From: Microbacterium kyungheense | Lineage (GTDB): Bacteria; Actinomycetota; Actinomycetes; Actinomycetales; Microbacteriaceae | DNA length: 64,000 nt | Assembly: GCF_006783905.1 (NCBI RefSeq) | Contig: NZ_VFPE01000002.1 | Span: 682,001 to 746,000 of the forward strand | Direction of reading: 5' to 3' | Shown: positions 1-7,875 of the stretch, piece by piece | Position numbering within the stretch: position 1 is the stretch's first letter | How the letters are laid out: each line of letters opens with the position of its first letter | Made by a program: the position numbers and the translations under genes | The notes under the pieces: generated by a model | Told to the model about the DNA's origin: nothing | The model's database searches: none | What the model saw: the letters and a program-made list of their open reading frames with translations, nothing else

Positions 1-1552
1 CCGATGCGCCGTCCGGCCCGCGCTGCACGAGCCGCAGCATCAGCGCGCGGCAGGCGTCGGCCTCGTCCGGCTCGAACGAGCGGTAGAGCGTCTCAGCCGA
101 CTGTGCGATGGCGCCGGCGATCCCGCCTGACGCCTCGTAACCGGCCACCGTGAGGGTCGCGCCCTCGCGGCGCAGCCACGTCTCGACCAGGGCGTGCGAG
201 ACATGGGGGAGCGTCGCACGCCGATCGCCGGCATCCCTCATGATCACTTCGACCAGCCCCGGTTCCAGCCGCAGCCCGGCGCGAGCAGCGGGCCGCTCGA
301 TGGCCGCGCGAAGGCCCTCGACCGAGAGCGGCCCGAGGGCGTACACCCCGCCGCCGACGGCCGCGCCGATGCGGGGGAGGCCGGTGGCCCGATCGAGGAA
401 GTCGCTGCGGAGGGTCATCAGCACGGTCGCGCCGCCGGCGAGCGCGTCGGCGACGATGGCGCACAACTCGTCGCGCTCCGGCGGGTCGAGCTGGAACACC
501 GCCTCGGACTGGTCGATGACGATCACGTCCGCGACGCCGCGCCTCGACATCCGCGCCCGCAGCTCGACCGCGGTGTCGCGGCCCGCCGCCACGACGGCGA
601 GGCGTCGTCCCTCTGCGATGCGGGGGACGACGCCCGCGAGGACGAGCGACGACTTGCCCGAGCCGGACGCGCCCACGACGGTGGTCAGCGAGCCGGGCCG
701 CGCGCGGTCGCGGATCGCGGCGATGTCGGACTCGCGGCCGAAGAACTCATCCGCGTCGGCGGACGAGAACGCCGACAGCCCGCGATACGGGCAGCTGTCA
801 CTGACCCGGTGCAGTGTCCGCACCGCCGCGAGCGCCGGATCCTGCTGCAGCATCGCAGCCTCCAGCGTCCGCAGGCGTTCGCCGAGGTCGATCCCCAGCT
901 CGTCCGCCAGCCGCTCGCGCGCGGCGCGCACGGTCGCCAGCGCCTCGGCCTGACGCCCGGCCCGGTAGTTGGCCATCGCGAGGACGGCCCAGCGGTTCTC
1001 ACGCAGCGGGCGCGCCCTCACGAGGCGCTCGGCGTCGGCGATGACGGCGCGGTGCTCGCCATCGGCCAACCGTGCCTCGAGCAGCTCCTCCTCCGCGCTG
1101 TCGCGGATCTCGGCGAGCCGTTCCGACTCGACGGCTGCCGGCTCCCAGTCGGCGAGCTCGGGGTACGGCCGCCCCCGCCACAGCGCCAGCGCACGACGGT
1201 ACGCGTCGATCGCGCGGTCGTGCTCCTCGTGGAGCGACTGCAGCCGGGCGGCGGACACGAGCCGCTCGAACTCGAACGCGTCGATCGTCGCGGGGTCGAT
1301 TCCGAGCGCGTACTCCGATCCCCGGGTGACCACTGCCGCCGCTCCGAGGCCGGAGCGGATGCGGGCGACCGAGGTCTTCACCTGCTGAGGCCAGGTGCGC
1401 GGCGGAGCCTCGCCCCAGTACGCCTCGGCGAGCTCGCCGGGCGCGACGGCGCGTCCCGCGCACACGATCAGTGCGGCGAGCACCGCCCGCTCCCGCGGGC
1501 TCAGGGCGTGCTCGTTCCCCGTATCGAGCGGCCCCAGCACCCTGATGGCCAT
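1..1552 (-). CDS. BTAD-domain transcriptional regulator with nSTAND1 NTPase domain (3' part outside the window)
   Basis: This is an AfsR/SARP-type regulator. 517 codons are visible and the frame is still open at the left edge, so the C-terminus, where WD40 or similar repeats often follow, is missing. Residues 1-90 form an OmpR-like winged helix (starting MAIRVLGPLDT). Residues about 95-245 form the bacterial transcriptional activation domain, rich in Ala/Arg helices. A typical linker, CPYRGLSAFSSADADEFFGR, leads into the NTPase with Walker A GASGSGKSS and a Walker B-like VIVIDQ. The start is the ATG at 1550-1552. It is transcribed away from a small exported protein at 1712, and a pair of direct heptamer repeats of SARP type lies 53 bp upstream. 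That suggests autoregulation, which is inference. Such proteins couple a nucleotide switch to DNA binding; the signal here is unknown. Confidence 0.9.
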   Translation of the reverse strand, partial: MAIRVLGPLDTGNEHALSPRERAVLAALIVCAGRAVAPGELAEAYWGEAPPRTWPQQVKTSVARIRSGLGAAAVVTRGSEYALGIDPATIDAFEFERLVSAARLQSLHEEHDRAIDAYRRALALWRGRPYPELADWEPAAVESERLAEIRDSAEEELLEARLADGEHRAVIADAERLVRARPLRENRWAVLAMANYRAGRQAEALATVRAARERLADELGIDLGERLRTLEAAMLQQDPALAAVRTLHRVSDSCPYRGLSAFSSADADEFFGRESDIAAIRDRARPGSLTTVVGASGSGKSSLVLAGVVPRIAEGRRLAVVAAGRDTAVELRARMSRRGVADVIVIDQSEAVFQLDPPERDELCAIVADALAGGATVLMTLRSDFLDRATGLPRIGAAVGGGVYALGPLSVEGLRAAIERPAARAGLRLEPGLVEVIMRDAGDRRATLPHVSHALVETWLRREGATLTVAGYEASGGIAGAIAQSAETLYRSFEPDEADACRALMLRLVQRGPDGAS

Positions 1553-1604
1553 GCAGAAAGTGTGGGATGCCCCGGGCGCTGCGTCAACGGGCGCACCCGG
1601 CGAC

Positions 1605-1644
1605 GAGTACCGGATGAGTACCGCGGGGTCCGCGGACGGATACC
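1605..1644. promoter_or_regulatory. SARP-type direct heptamer repeats in the divergent promoter region
   Basis: Heptamer GAGTACC occurs at 1605-1611 and again at 1616-1622, giving exactly an 11-bp period with a 4-bp spacer. A GGATACC box follows at 1638-1644. The same arrangement recurs at 6808-6846 upstream of a lipoprotein gene. SARP-family regulators bind direct heptamers with 4-bp spacers near the -35 region, and a BTAD regulator gene starts 53 bp away. The assignment to that regulator is inference. Confidence 0.5.
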
Positions 1645-1711
1645 GGCGCCGGCGAACCTCGGATCACGGCATCGCGGAGGGGCCGCTGCCGTCCAGGGAA
1701 AGGAAGCCATC

Positions 1712-1870
1712 ATGAACGCCACCACGACAATGCGCCGCGCGGGGCTCGCCGTCATCGGAGCGGTCGTCGCCACGGTGCTCGCGGCGGCCGCGATCACGGC
1801 CTCGGCCGTCTCGGGCGACGGCGGCGGCCACGGCGGCGGCTCGGCCCGCTCGTCGATGCTGTTCCGCTGA
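1712..1870 (+). CDS. Small exported or membrane-anchored protein, 52 aa
   Basis: No family is recognised. The start is ATG 1712, preceded by the purine-rich stretch GGGAAAGGAAG at the right distance. Residues 9-35 (starting RAGLAVIGAVVATVLAAAAI) form one hydrophobic segment after a positively charged MNATTTMRR, like an uncleaved signal or a signal peptide with an Ala-rich end. The remainder is a Gly/His/Ser-rich tail (GDGGGHGGGS). It is divergent from the BTAD regulator and sits downstream of the heptamer repeats, so it is a candidate target of that regulator. Confidence 0.6.
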   Translation: MNATTTMRRAGLAVIGAVVATVLAAAAITASAVSGDGGGHGGGSARSSMLFR

Positions 1871-1960
1871 CCGGACCCGCGATGTATCACTGCGGACTCC
1901 GGTCCGCTCACCACTGAGCACAACGCCGAGACCCGGCGAACCCGAAGGAAAGGAAAGGCC

Positions 1961-2164
1961 ATGGACGCCACCACCCTGACCCTGGCCGACCGCATCCACC
2001 GCGAGCGGACGGCCACGCTGTACCGCGAACACGAGAGCCGGCGCACCGTCGCCGACCGCGGAACGCGTCTGACCCCCGAGCGGCCCGAGGTGCACGCGCA
2101 CACCGGACTCGGGGTGTGGCTGCGCGAGCACTTCGCCCCGCCCCGTCGGCCGCGCTTCTCGTGA
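1961..2164 (+). CDS. Small soluble hypothetical protein, 67 aa
   Basis: The ATG at 1961 follows a very strong ribosome-binding stretch (GAAGGAAAGGAAAGG). The protein is highly charged, with Arg/Glu/His-rich segments such as RIHRERTATLYREHESRR. It has no membrane segment or recognisable domain. It lies 90 bp after the 52-aa gene, and the two share similar GGAAAGGAA leader sequences, so they may be co-expressed. Translation is well supported; function is unknown. Confidence 0.6.
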   Translation: MDATTLTLADRIHRERTATLYREHESRRTVADRGTRLTPERPEVHAHTGLGVWLREHFAPPRRPRFS

Positions 2165-2256
2165 TCGCAGGGTCCCGCCGCAGACGGGGAGCGGCGGGCC
2201 CCGCGGCGCACCGCCGCGGCGGCCGCGGGGCGAAGCGGCGCCTACGGCCCCGCCGG

Positions 2257-2262
2257 TAGGCT
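2257..2262 (+). promoter_or_regulatory. -10 box of a probable leaderless promoter (cutC)
   Basis: TAGGCT ends seven bases before the ATG at 2270, so the likely first transcribed base is the start codon itself. Confidence 0.5.
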
Positions 2263-2269
2263 TCAGCGC

Positions 2270-2986
2270 ATGTCCGCACTGCGCCCTGTCGAGATCGCCG
2301 TCCAGGACCCCGCGGGGGCCCGCATCGCGATGGAGGCCGGCGCCGCGCGCCTGGAGCTGTGCCAGGCCCTCGAGGCCGGCGGCCTGACGCCCTCACTCGG
2401 CCTTCTGGAGGCCGTGCTCGCCGCGGTCGAGCCGTCGGCGGTGAACGTCCTGGTCCGTCCGCGCGGCGGCGGGTTCGTGTACGACGCCGACGAGACCGCC
2501 GTCGTGGCCGCCGACATCCGCGCGTGCGTCGAGCGCGGCGCCGGCGGGGTCGTGGTCGGCGCGCTGAACGCATCGGGCGGGCTCGACGTCGACACGCTGC
2601 GTCGCTGGCGGGATGCCGCGGGCGAGGCGACGCTCGTCTTCCACCGCGCGATCGACGCGTCCGCAGATCCCGCCGCGGTGTTCGATGCGCTCGTGGCAGA
2701 GGGGGTCGATCGCGTGCTGACGTCCGGGGGAGCACCGCGCTCGATCGACGGGCGGGAGGCGCTCGCGGCGTTCGCAGCGCGTTCCGGCGGCGTCGAGGTG
2801 ATGGCGGGCGGCGGCGTGCAGCCCGCCGACGTCGCCGCGCTGTTCGCGGCCGGGGTGGACGCCGTCCATCTGTCGGCCCGATCGCGGGCCGGCCACGATG
2901 CGCCGTCTGGGCCGGGCGGCGGCTCGGCCGGGCACGACGTCACCGATGCGGCGACCGTCGCCGCGGCGGTGGCTGCGGCGCGTTGA
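2270..2986 (+). CDS. cutC: Copper homeostasis protein CutC
   Basis: CutC-family TIM-barrel protein, 238 residues. Recognised from the conserved course of the family: EIAVQD at the N-terminus, GAARLELCQALEAGGLTPS, VLVRPRGGGFVY, VVGALNASGGLD, VFHRAIDAS, RVLTSGGAPR and VMAGGGV. The C-terminus is an Ala-rich helix. The protein is associated with copper tolerance in bacteria, but its biochemical activity is poorly defined. It stands alone, with its own TAGGCT -10 box and no Shine-Dalgarno sequence, consistent with a leaderless transcript. No copper-responsive operator was seen. Confidence 0.9.
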   Translation: MSALRPVEIAVQDPAGARIAMEAGAARLELCQALEAGGLTPSLGLLEAVLAAVEPSAVNVLVRPRGGGFVYDADETAVVAADIRACVERGAGGVVVGALNASGGLDVDTLRRWRDAAGEATLVFHRAIDASADPAAVFDALVAEGVDRVLTSGGAPRSIDGREALAAFAARSGGVEVMAGGGVQPADVAALFAAGVDAVHLSARSRAGHDAPSGPGGGSAGHDVTDAATVAAAVAAAR

Positions 2987-3118
2987 GCGCCGGCTGACGC
3001 CCGGTCTGCGGCATTCTCGCATCCCGCCCTCGCGCGTCTGACGTATCAATGATCCGGCGCGGTCCCTCTCTGACTCACGGGGCACCTGCTCCCGCAGACA
3101 TCGAGATGAGGAGCCGCT

Positions 3119-3964
3119 ATGAACGTCGAACCGTGGAGCACGATCGGGGTCGGGTCGACCGCGCCGATCGTGCCGGGGATCCAGTATCTGCTGAGGGCGC
3201 GCGGACACGCGGTGGTCGTCGACGGCATCTACGGACCCGCGACCGCCGCCGCCGCGGCGGCGTTCCAGACGGCTCAGGGCATCGCGCCCGCCGACGGGAT
3301 CGTGGGGCCGGTGACCTGGCCGAAGCTCGTGGTCCCGGTGCAGCAGGGGTCGACGGGCGACGCGGTCCGCGCGGTGCAGCAGTTCGGGCTGCTGCGCTGG
3401 CCGGGCGACGACGCGCTGGTCGTGGACGGCTCGTACGGGCCCGTGACGGCCGAGCACGTGCGGTTCTTCCAGGAGTCGTGGGGACTCACCCAGGACGGTG
3501 TGGCCGGTCGCGAGACGTGGTCGTTCTTCAGCACCTTCACGCCGGGACCGCAGCCCTGGGCCCTCGTGAAGGTCGGCGCCACGCAGGACACCAACTGGCG
3601 TGTGCTCGCCGCTCAGCATCTGCTGCGCGCGCACGGCGCGACCATCGTCGCCGACGGCGTCTTCGGCCCCGTCAGCGGTCAGGCGGCGCGCGCCTTCCAG
3701 CAGACTCTGCGTGCGGTCGAGATCTCGACGACGCTCGGCCAGCTCGACTGGCCGCACCTCATCGTCGCGGTGCGCCAAGGCGATCACGGCGAGGCCGTGC
3801 GGGCCCTGCAGACACTGCTCGCGGGTGGCCTGGCCGTCGACGGCGACTTCGGGCCGCTCACCGATGCCGCCGTGCGGTCGTTCCAGCAGGTGTTCTTCCC
3901 GCCTGCGGACGGGATCGCGGGTCCGCAGACCTGGCACGGCCTGATGGTGAGGCTCTTCGACTGA
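3119..3964 (+). CDS. Peptidoglycan-binding protein with four PG_binding_1 repeats
   Basis: 281 residues, almost wholly four tandem peptidoglycan-binding modules at about residues 9-68, 76-138, 143-210 and 214-277. Each has the helical AVR.LQ / VDGxYGPxT / FQ signature (for example VVDGIYGPATAAAAAAFQ, VDGSYGPVTAE, VADGVFGPVSG, AVDGDFGPLTD). The start ATG 3119 is preceded by GAGGAGCC. No signal peptide and no catalytic domain is visible, which is unusual for a wall-binding protein. It may be exported by another route or act as a prophage- or toxin-derived binding module. It is followed by a strong hairpin. Confidence 0.8.
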   Translation: MNVEPWSTIGVGSTAPIVPGIQYLLRARGHAVVVDGIYGPATAAAAAAFQTAQGIAPADGIVGPVTWPKLVVPVQQGSTGDAVRAVQQFGLLRWPGDDALVVDGSYGPVTAEHVRFFQESWGLTQDGVAGRETWSFFSTFTPGPQPWALVKVGATQDTNWRVLAAQHLLRAHGATIVADGVFGPVSGQAARAFQQTLRAVEISTTLGQLDWPHLIVAVRQGDHGEAVRALQTLLAGGLAVDGDFGPLTDAAVRSFQQVFFPPADGIAGPQTWHGLMVRLFD

Positions 3965-3970
3965 GACGAG

Positions 3971-4014
3971 GGATGCCGCACCCCGGCGTACGGCACCGGC
4001 GGGGCGCGGCATCC
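3971..4014. terminator. Hairpin terminator built on GGATGCCGC / GCGGCATCC
   Basis: GGATGCCGC at 3971-3979 pairs with 4006-4014. The stem continues inward through CCCCG (3981-3985) with CGGGG (4000-4004) after one mismatch. It lies 7 bp after the stop of the peptidoglycan-binding gene and has no U-tract. Confidence 0.5.
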
Positions 4015-4030
4015 GACCGCGTCCGCGCAC

Positions 4031-4036
4031 TACGCT
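4031..4036 (+). promoter_or_regulatory. -10 box of a probable leaderless promoter
   Basis: TACGCT ends six bases before the GTG start at 4043; no ribosome-binding site is present. Confidence 0.4.
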
Positions 4037-4042
4037 GGAGCC

Positions 4043-4594
4043 GTGACGAAAGGCCGCGACGACGACGCCCTGTCCTGGGACGGCGACGACGACCCCACAC
4101 TCGATGTCGGAGCCTCGGGCGACACCGCTGCCGAGAACGCCTCCGAGCCCGAGGCGGACCCTGCCGACGTCGACGCGCCGGCCGCCACGAGCCTGCCGGA
4201 CGGCTTCACCGCCGTCGGCAGGGGCAGCGAAACGGTCGGCGCCTCGGCCGTCGTGCCAGCGGCGGTCACGCCGGCCGCGACGGCCGCGCAGCGCGGCCCC
4301 ATGGGCAACGGCGAGCTGATCGGCGTCGGGGTGCTGGGCGGCGTGTACGCGCTGTTCGCCATCGGCTGGATCATCGGCGGACTGCGCCTGCAGGACTGGC
4401 GCCCGTTCCTCGTCAGCGACGCGATGTATCGGGGGAGCCTGTGGCTGGCGGTGCTGGCACCGGTGCTGTGGTTCGCGACGGTGTTCCTCCTCACGCGCCT
4501 CTCGCGCGCGTGGGTGCGGTTCGCGTGGCTCGCCGCAGGCGTGGTGCTGCTGGTGCCGTGGCCCTTCGTGCTGATCGGGGCGGTGGGGCAATGA
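4043..4594 (+). CDS. Hypothetical membrane protein, three transmembrane segments
   Basis: 183 residues from GTG 4043. Residues 1-85 are acidic and disordered (runs of Asp/Glu, then Ala/Pro/Thr). Three hydrophobic helices follow at about 93-115 (GVGVLGGVYALFAIGWIIGG), 132-154 and 159-180. No domain is recognised. Its stop overlaps the start of the next gene (ATGA), so the pair is translationally coupled and probably functions together in the membrane. Confidence 0.7.
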   Translation: MTKGRDDDALSWDGDDDPTLDVGASGDTAAENASEPEADPADVDAPAATSLPDGFTAVGRGSETVGASAVVPAAVTPAATAAQRGPMGNGELIGVGVLGGVYALFAIGWIIGGLRLQDWRPFLVSDAMYRGSLWLAVLAPVLWFATVFLLTRLSRAWVRFAWLAAGVVLLVPWPFVLIGAVGQ

Positions 4595-4983
4595 GCGGCG
4601 ACGCTGCACTGAATGGCGAGAACGAGGATGCCGTCACGCCGGCACCCGTGCGGCGCGCGGCGCCGACCTGGCTCGTGGCCGCGATCTCGGGTCTGGTGGG
4701 CCTGTTCTACGCGTACGCGGTGTGGAACGCGATCGGCAACCTCGTCGAGACCGTCGGCTTCCTGGGCGACAACGACCTGTCGCTCAACGGGCTCGGGTGG
4801 TTCGTGTGGATCTTCGCAGCAGTCTTCCCCCTGCTGGTGTGGGCCGGAGCCTTCGCCATCGGCTTCCGGCGCCCCGCGCACGAGCTGTTCCTCGTGATGC
4901 TCACCGGACTGGGGCTCGTTGCCGTCTTCTGGCTGAACGTCGTCGCCTACACGACGTTGAACACGTCGTCGCTCGTCGGCTGA
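4591..4983 (+). CDS. Hypothetical membrane protein, coupled to the upstream gene
   Basis: 130 residues from ATG 4591, which shares bases with the upstream stop codon. The open frame extends further upstream but codes only for shadow sequence. A short acidic N-terminus precedes three hydrophobic helices (LVAAISGLVGLFYAYAVW; GWFVWIFAAVFPLLVWAGAF; LFLVMLTGLGLVAVFWLNVV). Similar small proteins in relatives are sometimes labelled bacitracin resistance protein, but nothing in the sequence shows such an activity. Confidence 0.7.
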   Translation: MSGDAALNGENEDAVTPAPVRRAAPTWLVAAISGLVGLFYAYAVWNAIGNLVETVGFLGDNDLSLNGLGWFVWIFAAVFPLLVWAGAFAIGFRRPAHELFLVMLTGLGLVAVFWLNVVAYTTLNTSSLVG

Positions 4984-5131
4984 GCCCTCACGAGACCGGC
5001 CGTCACACGGTCGGAGGTGTGCATACACCCGCGATAGGCTGGAAGAGGCCTCGCCCCCGACGGCGTGCGGCGCGGCAGATCCTCATTCCGAGCAATACCG
5101 CGTGCTCGCGCGCAGTCACCGAAGGAACACC

Positions 5132-6736
5132 GTGACGAAGCCTGTCGTTCTGATCGCCGAAGAACTCTCTCCCGCCACGATCGACGCCCTGGGTCCCGAC
5201 TTCGACGTGCGCAGCGTCGACGGCACCGACCGGCCCGCGCTGCTGTCGGCCCTCGCCGAGGCGAACGCGGTGCTGATCCGCTCGGCGACGAAGATCGACG
5301 CCGAGGCGATCGCGGCCGCTCCCGTGCTCAAGGTGGTGGCGCGCGCCGGCGTCGGCCTCGACAACGTCGACATCAAGACGGCCACGACCGCCGGCGTCAT
5401 GGTCGTGAACGCGCCGACCTCCAACATCATCTCGGCCGCCGAGCTCACGGTCGGCCACATCCTGAGCCTCGCTCGCCGCATCCCCGCCGCGCATGCGTCG
5501 CTCGCGGGCGGCGCGTGGAAGCGCAGCTCGTACACCGGCACGGAGCTGTTCGAGAAGACCGTCGGCATCATCGGCCTCGGCCGCATCGGCGCGCTCATCG
5601 CGGCGCGCCTGCAGGCGTTCGACATGAAGGTGGTCGCCTACGACCCGTACGTCACGAGCGCGCGGGCGCAGCAGCTCGGCGTGCAGCTGCTGACGCTCGA
5701 CGAGCTCCTCGCGCAGAGCGACTTCGTCACGATCCACATGCCGAAGACGCCCGAGACGACCGGCATGATCGGCGCCGAGCAGTTCCGGATCATGAAGCCG
5801 ACGGCCTACGTCGTCAACGTCGCCCGCGGCGGGCTGATCGACGAGGCTGCCCTGCACACCGCCCTCACCACGGGCGAGATCGCCGGCGCCGGCCTGGACG
5901 TGTTCACGTCCGAGCCGCCCGCAGACGGTGGCACAGCCGCGGCGCTGCTGAGCCTTCCGAACGTCGTCGTCACGCCGCACCTCGGCGCGTCGACCGAGGA
6001 GGCGCAAGAGAAGGCGGGCGTCTCGGTCGCCAAGTCGGTGCGCCTCGCCCTCGGTGGCGAGCTCGTGCCCGACGCCGTGAACGTCGCGGGCGGCGTCATC
6101 GACCCGTACGTGCGTCCCGGCATCCCCCTCGTCGAGAAGCTCGGCCAGATCTTCGCCGCCCTCGCACACTCGCCGCTGACGAGCCTCGACGTCGAGGTGC
6201 ACGGCGAGCTGCAGGCGTACGACGTCAGCGTGCTGAAGCTCGCGGCGCTCAAGGGCGTCTTCACCAACATCGTCAGCGAGACCGTCTCGTACGTGAACGC
6301 GCCGCTGCTCGCGGAGCAGCGCGGCGTCGAGGTGCGCTTGCTCGTCGACGACGACAGCCCCGAGTACCGCAACGTCATCACGCTGAGCGGTGCGCTCTCG
6401 GACGGCTCGCAGCTGTCGGTCTCGGGCACGCTCACCGGCACCAAGCAGGTCGAGAAGCTCGTGGGCATCAACGGCTACGCGATCGAGCTGCCGATCGAGA
6501 CGAACCACATCGTCATGCTGTACACCGACCGGCCCGGCATCGTCGCGGTCTACGGTCAGCGCTTCGGCGAGGCGGGCATCAACATCGCCGGCATGCAGAT
6601 CGCGCGCCAGACGGCCGGCGGTCAGGCGCTGTCGGTGCTGACCGTGGACTCGCCGGTGCCCGACGGGCTGCTCGACGACGTGCGCGCGGCCATCGACGCC
6701 GACCTGTTCCGCCAGATCGAGATCACCGAGTCCTGA
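5132..6736 (+). CDS. serA: D-3-phosphoglycerate dehydrogenase
   Basis: First step of serine synthesis: oxidises 3-phosphoglycerate to 3-phosphohydroxypyruvate with NAD. 534 residues, the long actinobacterial form. Features in order: substrate-domain motif ARAGVGLDNVDI; Rossmann NAD site GIIGLGRIGALIAARL; catalytic segment NVARGGLIDEAAL with the relay His in TPHLGAST; an intervening domain; and a C-terminal ACT domain (TNHIVMLYTDRPGIVAVYGQ), usually the serine-feedback site. GTG 5132 is chosen because GAAGGA precedes it and the next residues, TKPVVLIAEELS, match the family start. An upstream in-frame GTG at 5102 would add ten atypical residues. Confidence 0.95.
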   Translation: MTKPVVLIAEELSPATIDALGPDFDVRSVDGTDRPALLSALAEANAVLIRSATKIDAEAIAAAPVLKVVARAGVGLDNVDIKTATTAGVMVVNAPTSNIISAAELTVGHILSLARRIPAAHASLAGGAWKRSSYTGTELFEKTVGIIGLGRIGALIAARLQAFDMKVVAYDPYVTSARAQQLGVQLLTLDELLAQSDFVTIHMPKTPETTGMIGAEQFRIMKPTAYVVNVARGGLIDEAALHTALTTGEIAGAGLDVFTSEPPADGGTAAALLSLPNVVVTPHLGASTEEAQEKAGVSVAKSVRLALGGELVPDAVNVAGGVIDPYVRPGIPLVEKLGQIFAALAHSPLTSLDVEVHGELQAYDVSVLKLAALKGVFTNIVSETVSYVNAPLLAEQRGVEVRLLVDDDSPEYRNVITLSGALSDGSQLSVSGTLTGTKQVEKLVGINGYAIELPIETNHIVMLYTDRPGIVAVYGQRFGEAGINIAGMQIARQTAGGQALSVLTVDSPVPDGLLDDVRAAIDADLFRQIEITES

Positions 6737-6745
6737 CGAACGACA

Positions 6746-6791
6746 GGATGCCGTCGCCCGTCGCCGCTCGCGGCGCGGGCTGACGGCATCC
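6746..6791. terminator. serA terminator hairpin
   Basis: GGATGCCGTC at 6746-6755 pairs perfectly with GACGGCATCC at 6782-6791, and inner bases GCCCG/CGGGC extend the stem. It begins 10 bp after the serA stop and is followed by GTTCTTCG. Confidence 0.6.
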
Positions 6792-6807
6792 GTTCTTCGC
6801 CGGGCGC

Positions 6808-6846
6808 GAGTACCCGGCGAGTATCGCGCGGCTCTCCGCGGATACC
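6808..6846 (+). promoter_or_regulatory. SARP-type direct heptamer repeats upstream of the lipoprotein gene
   Basis: GAGTACC at 6808-6814 and GAGTATC at 6819-6825 have an 11-bp period. GGATACC follows at 6840-6846, 69 bp before the lipoprotein start. The layout copies 1605-1644 almost exactly (74 bp from GGATACC to the start there), including flanking GCCG-rich sequence. Confidence 0.5.
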
Positions 6847-6908
6847 GCCGCCGAACACCCTTGTCTCACCGGTCCACGAGGATCGGCAGGACAGGGGGCT
6901 GATCGGTC

Positions 6909-7262
6909 ATGCGCACGCGGTGCGGGTCCGGCGCGGCGGTCGCGCTCGGCATGATGCTCGTCGTCAGCGGATGCGCGGCCCGAGGCGACGAGAGGATGCC
7001 GCAGCCGACGCCGACGGTCGCCGAGGTCGTGGGGGAGGACCCGACGGCAGAGGAGCCGGCGTCCGGCCACGGCGTGCGGATCACGGATGGGCCTGCCGGG
7101 GATGCCGGGCTCGGCGCCGGCTCGCCACCGACCTGGCTGGAGCGGATGGCGCAGCGCCTGCGCGCGGAGAGCGGGCAGCAGGCGGCGGCACGCTGCGTGC
7201 GGACGCAGCGCCTCGTCAATCCGCCGCTCGTCCGGGTGGTGTGCGTCGACTGGTCGCGCTGA
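6909..7262 (+). CDS. Small lipoprotein
   Basis: 117 residues from ATG 6909. A basic start (MRTRCGSG), a hydrophobic helix and the lipobox VVSGC (cysteine near residue 22) mark a lipid-anchored protein. The mature part is Pro/Glu/Gly-rich and disordered for about 50 residues. A short conserved-looking end follows (WLERMAQRLR, then RCVRTQRLVNPPLVRVVC, with two Cys that could form a disulphide). No family is recognised. Its upstream region carries the heptamer repeats shared with the BTAD regulator region. Confidence 0.7.
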   Translation: MRTRCGSGAAVALGMMLVVSGCAARGDERMPQPTPTVAEVVGEDPTAEEPASGHGVRITDGPAGDAGLGAGSPPTWLERMAQRLRAESGQQAAARCVRTQRLVNPPLVRVVCVDWSR

Positions 7263-7266
7263 GCAC

Positions 7267-7812
7267 TCAGTCGCGCACGGTGCGCTCGACGAGCGCCACG
7301 AGCGCGTCGAGGGCTGCGCCGTCGGGAACCTTCGTGAGGGGCGCATCACCGCCGAGGGCGTTGTTGAAGTACAGCCCGTCGCTCACGAGCATGACGAGAT
7401 CGAGGGCGGCGGCGTCGCGCGTGTGCGGACGCAGCGCATCCTCCCAGCGGGAGCGCATGTCGTGCAGTGCCGTGATCGCGGCGGCGTTGCCGGACTGCGC
7501 GAGCCGTGAGGCGGCGATGATCGCGCGGTCGAGGGGCTCGTCGTCCATCACGGACGAGCGCAGGAAGTAGGCGACCGGCCCCTCGGGCGCCGCGGCGATG
7601 GCCGCGAGGTCGGCGTCGACCAGTTCTGCCAGCCGCGCGATGAGGCCGGTTTCCATGGCCTCCTTGGTGCTGAAGTGGTACAGCAGGCCGCCCTTGGAGA
7701 CCCCCGCAGCGCGGGCGGCGGCATCCATCGTCGCCGCACGCTCGCCGTCCTCGATGAGGATGCGCTCGAACGCGTCGAGCACCTTCTCGCGGGCCAGGGG
7801 AGGGCGGCTCAT
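7267..7812 (-). CDS. TetR-family transcriptional regulator
   Basis: 181 residues. The N-terminal helix-turn-helix is clear: VLDAFERILIEDGERAATMD, then AARAAGVSKGGLLYHFSTKEAM. The C-terminal ligand domain is not assigned. It is divergent from an MFS efflux gene, and the palindrome at 7852-7873 between them is the expected operator. Its own promoter box TAGCAT lies seven bases before the ATG, suggesting a leaderless transcript. It is probably the local repressor of the transporter, induced by a transported drug. Confidence 0.9.
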   Translation of the reverse strand: MSRPPLAREKVLDAFERILIEDGERAATMDAAARAAGVSKGGLLYHFSTKEAMETGLIARLAELVDADLAAIAAAPEGPVAYFLRSSVMDDEPLDRAIIAASRLAQSGNAAAITALHDMRSRWEDALRPHTRDAAALDLVMLVSDGLYFNNALGGDAPLTKVPDGAALDALVALVERTVRD

Positions 7813-7819
7813 GGCGTCG

Positions 7820-7825
7820 ATGCTA
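7820..7825 (-). promoter_or_regulatory. -10 box of the tetR gene
   Basis: On the minus strand this reads TAGCAT, seven bases before the ATG at 7812-7810; no Shine-Dalgarno sequence is visible. Confidence 0.4.
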
Positions 7826-7851
7826 TCGACAGCGGCTGCGGCATCCTGATA

Positions 7852-7873
7852 CTATACCGGCTGGACGGTATAG
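7852..7873. promoter_or_regulatory. TetR operator palindrome
   Basis: CTATACCG (7852-7859), six bases, CGGTATAG (7866-7873): a perfect 8-bp inverted repeat of the form common for TetR repressors. It ends two bases before the MFS start codon, so bound repressor would cover the transcription start. A TACTAT box at 7850-7855 overlaps it. Confidence 0.75.
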
Positions 7874-7875
7874 AA

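Noticed and set aside
1892..1907. GCGGAC-TCCG-GTCCGC hairpin after the 52-aa gene
   Set aside because: Only 6 bp in very GC-rich DNA, without a T-run; too weak to call a terminator.
2393..4609. 738-codon open frame on the minus strand
   Set aside because: It lies opposite cutC, the peptidoglycan-binding gene and a membrane-protein gene. Composition is Arg/His/Gly-rich with no domains, a typical high-GC shadow. The same holds for long frames opposite leuB/ilvE (9386-11599) and recG (60018-62156).
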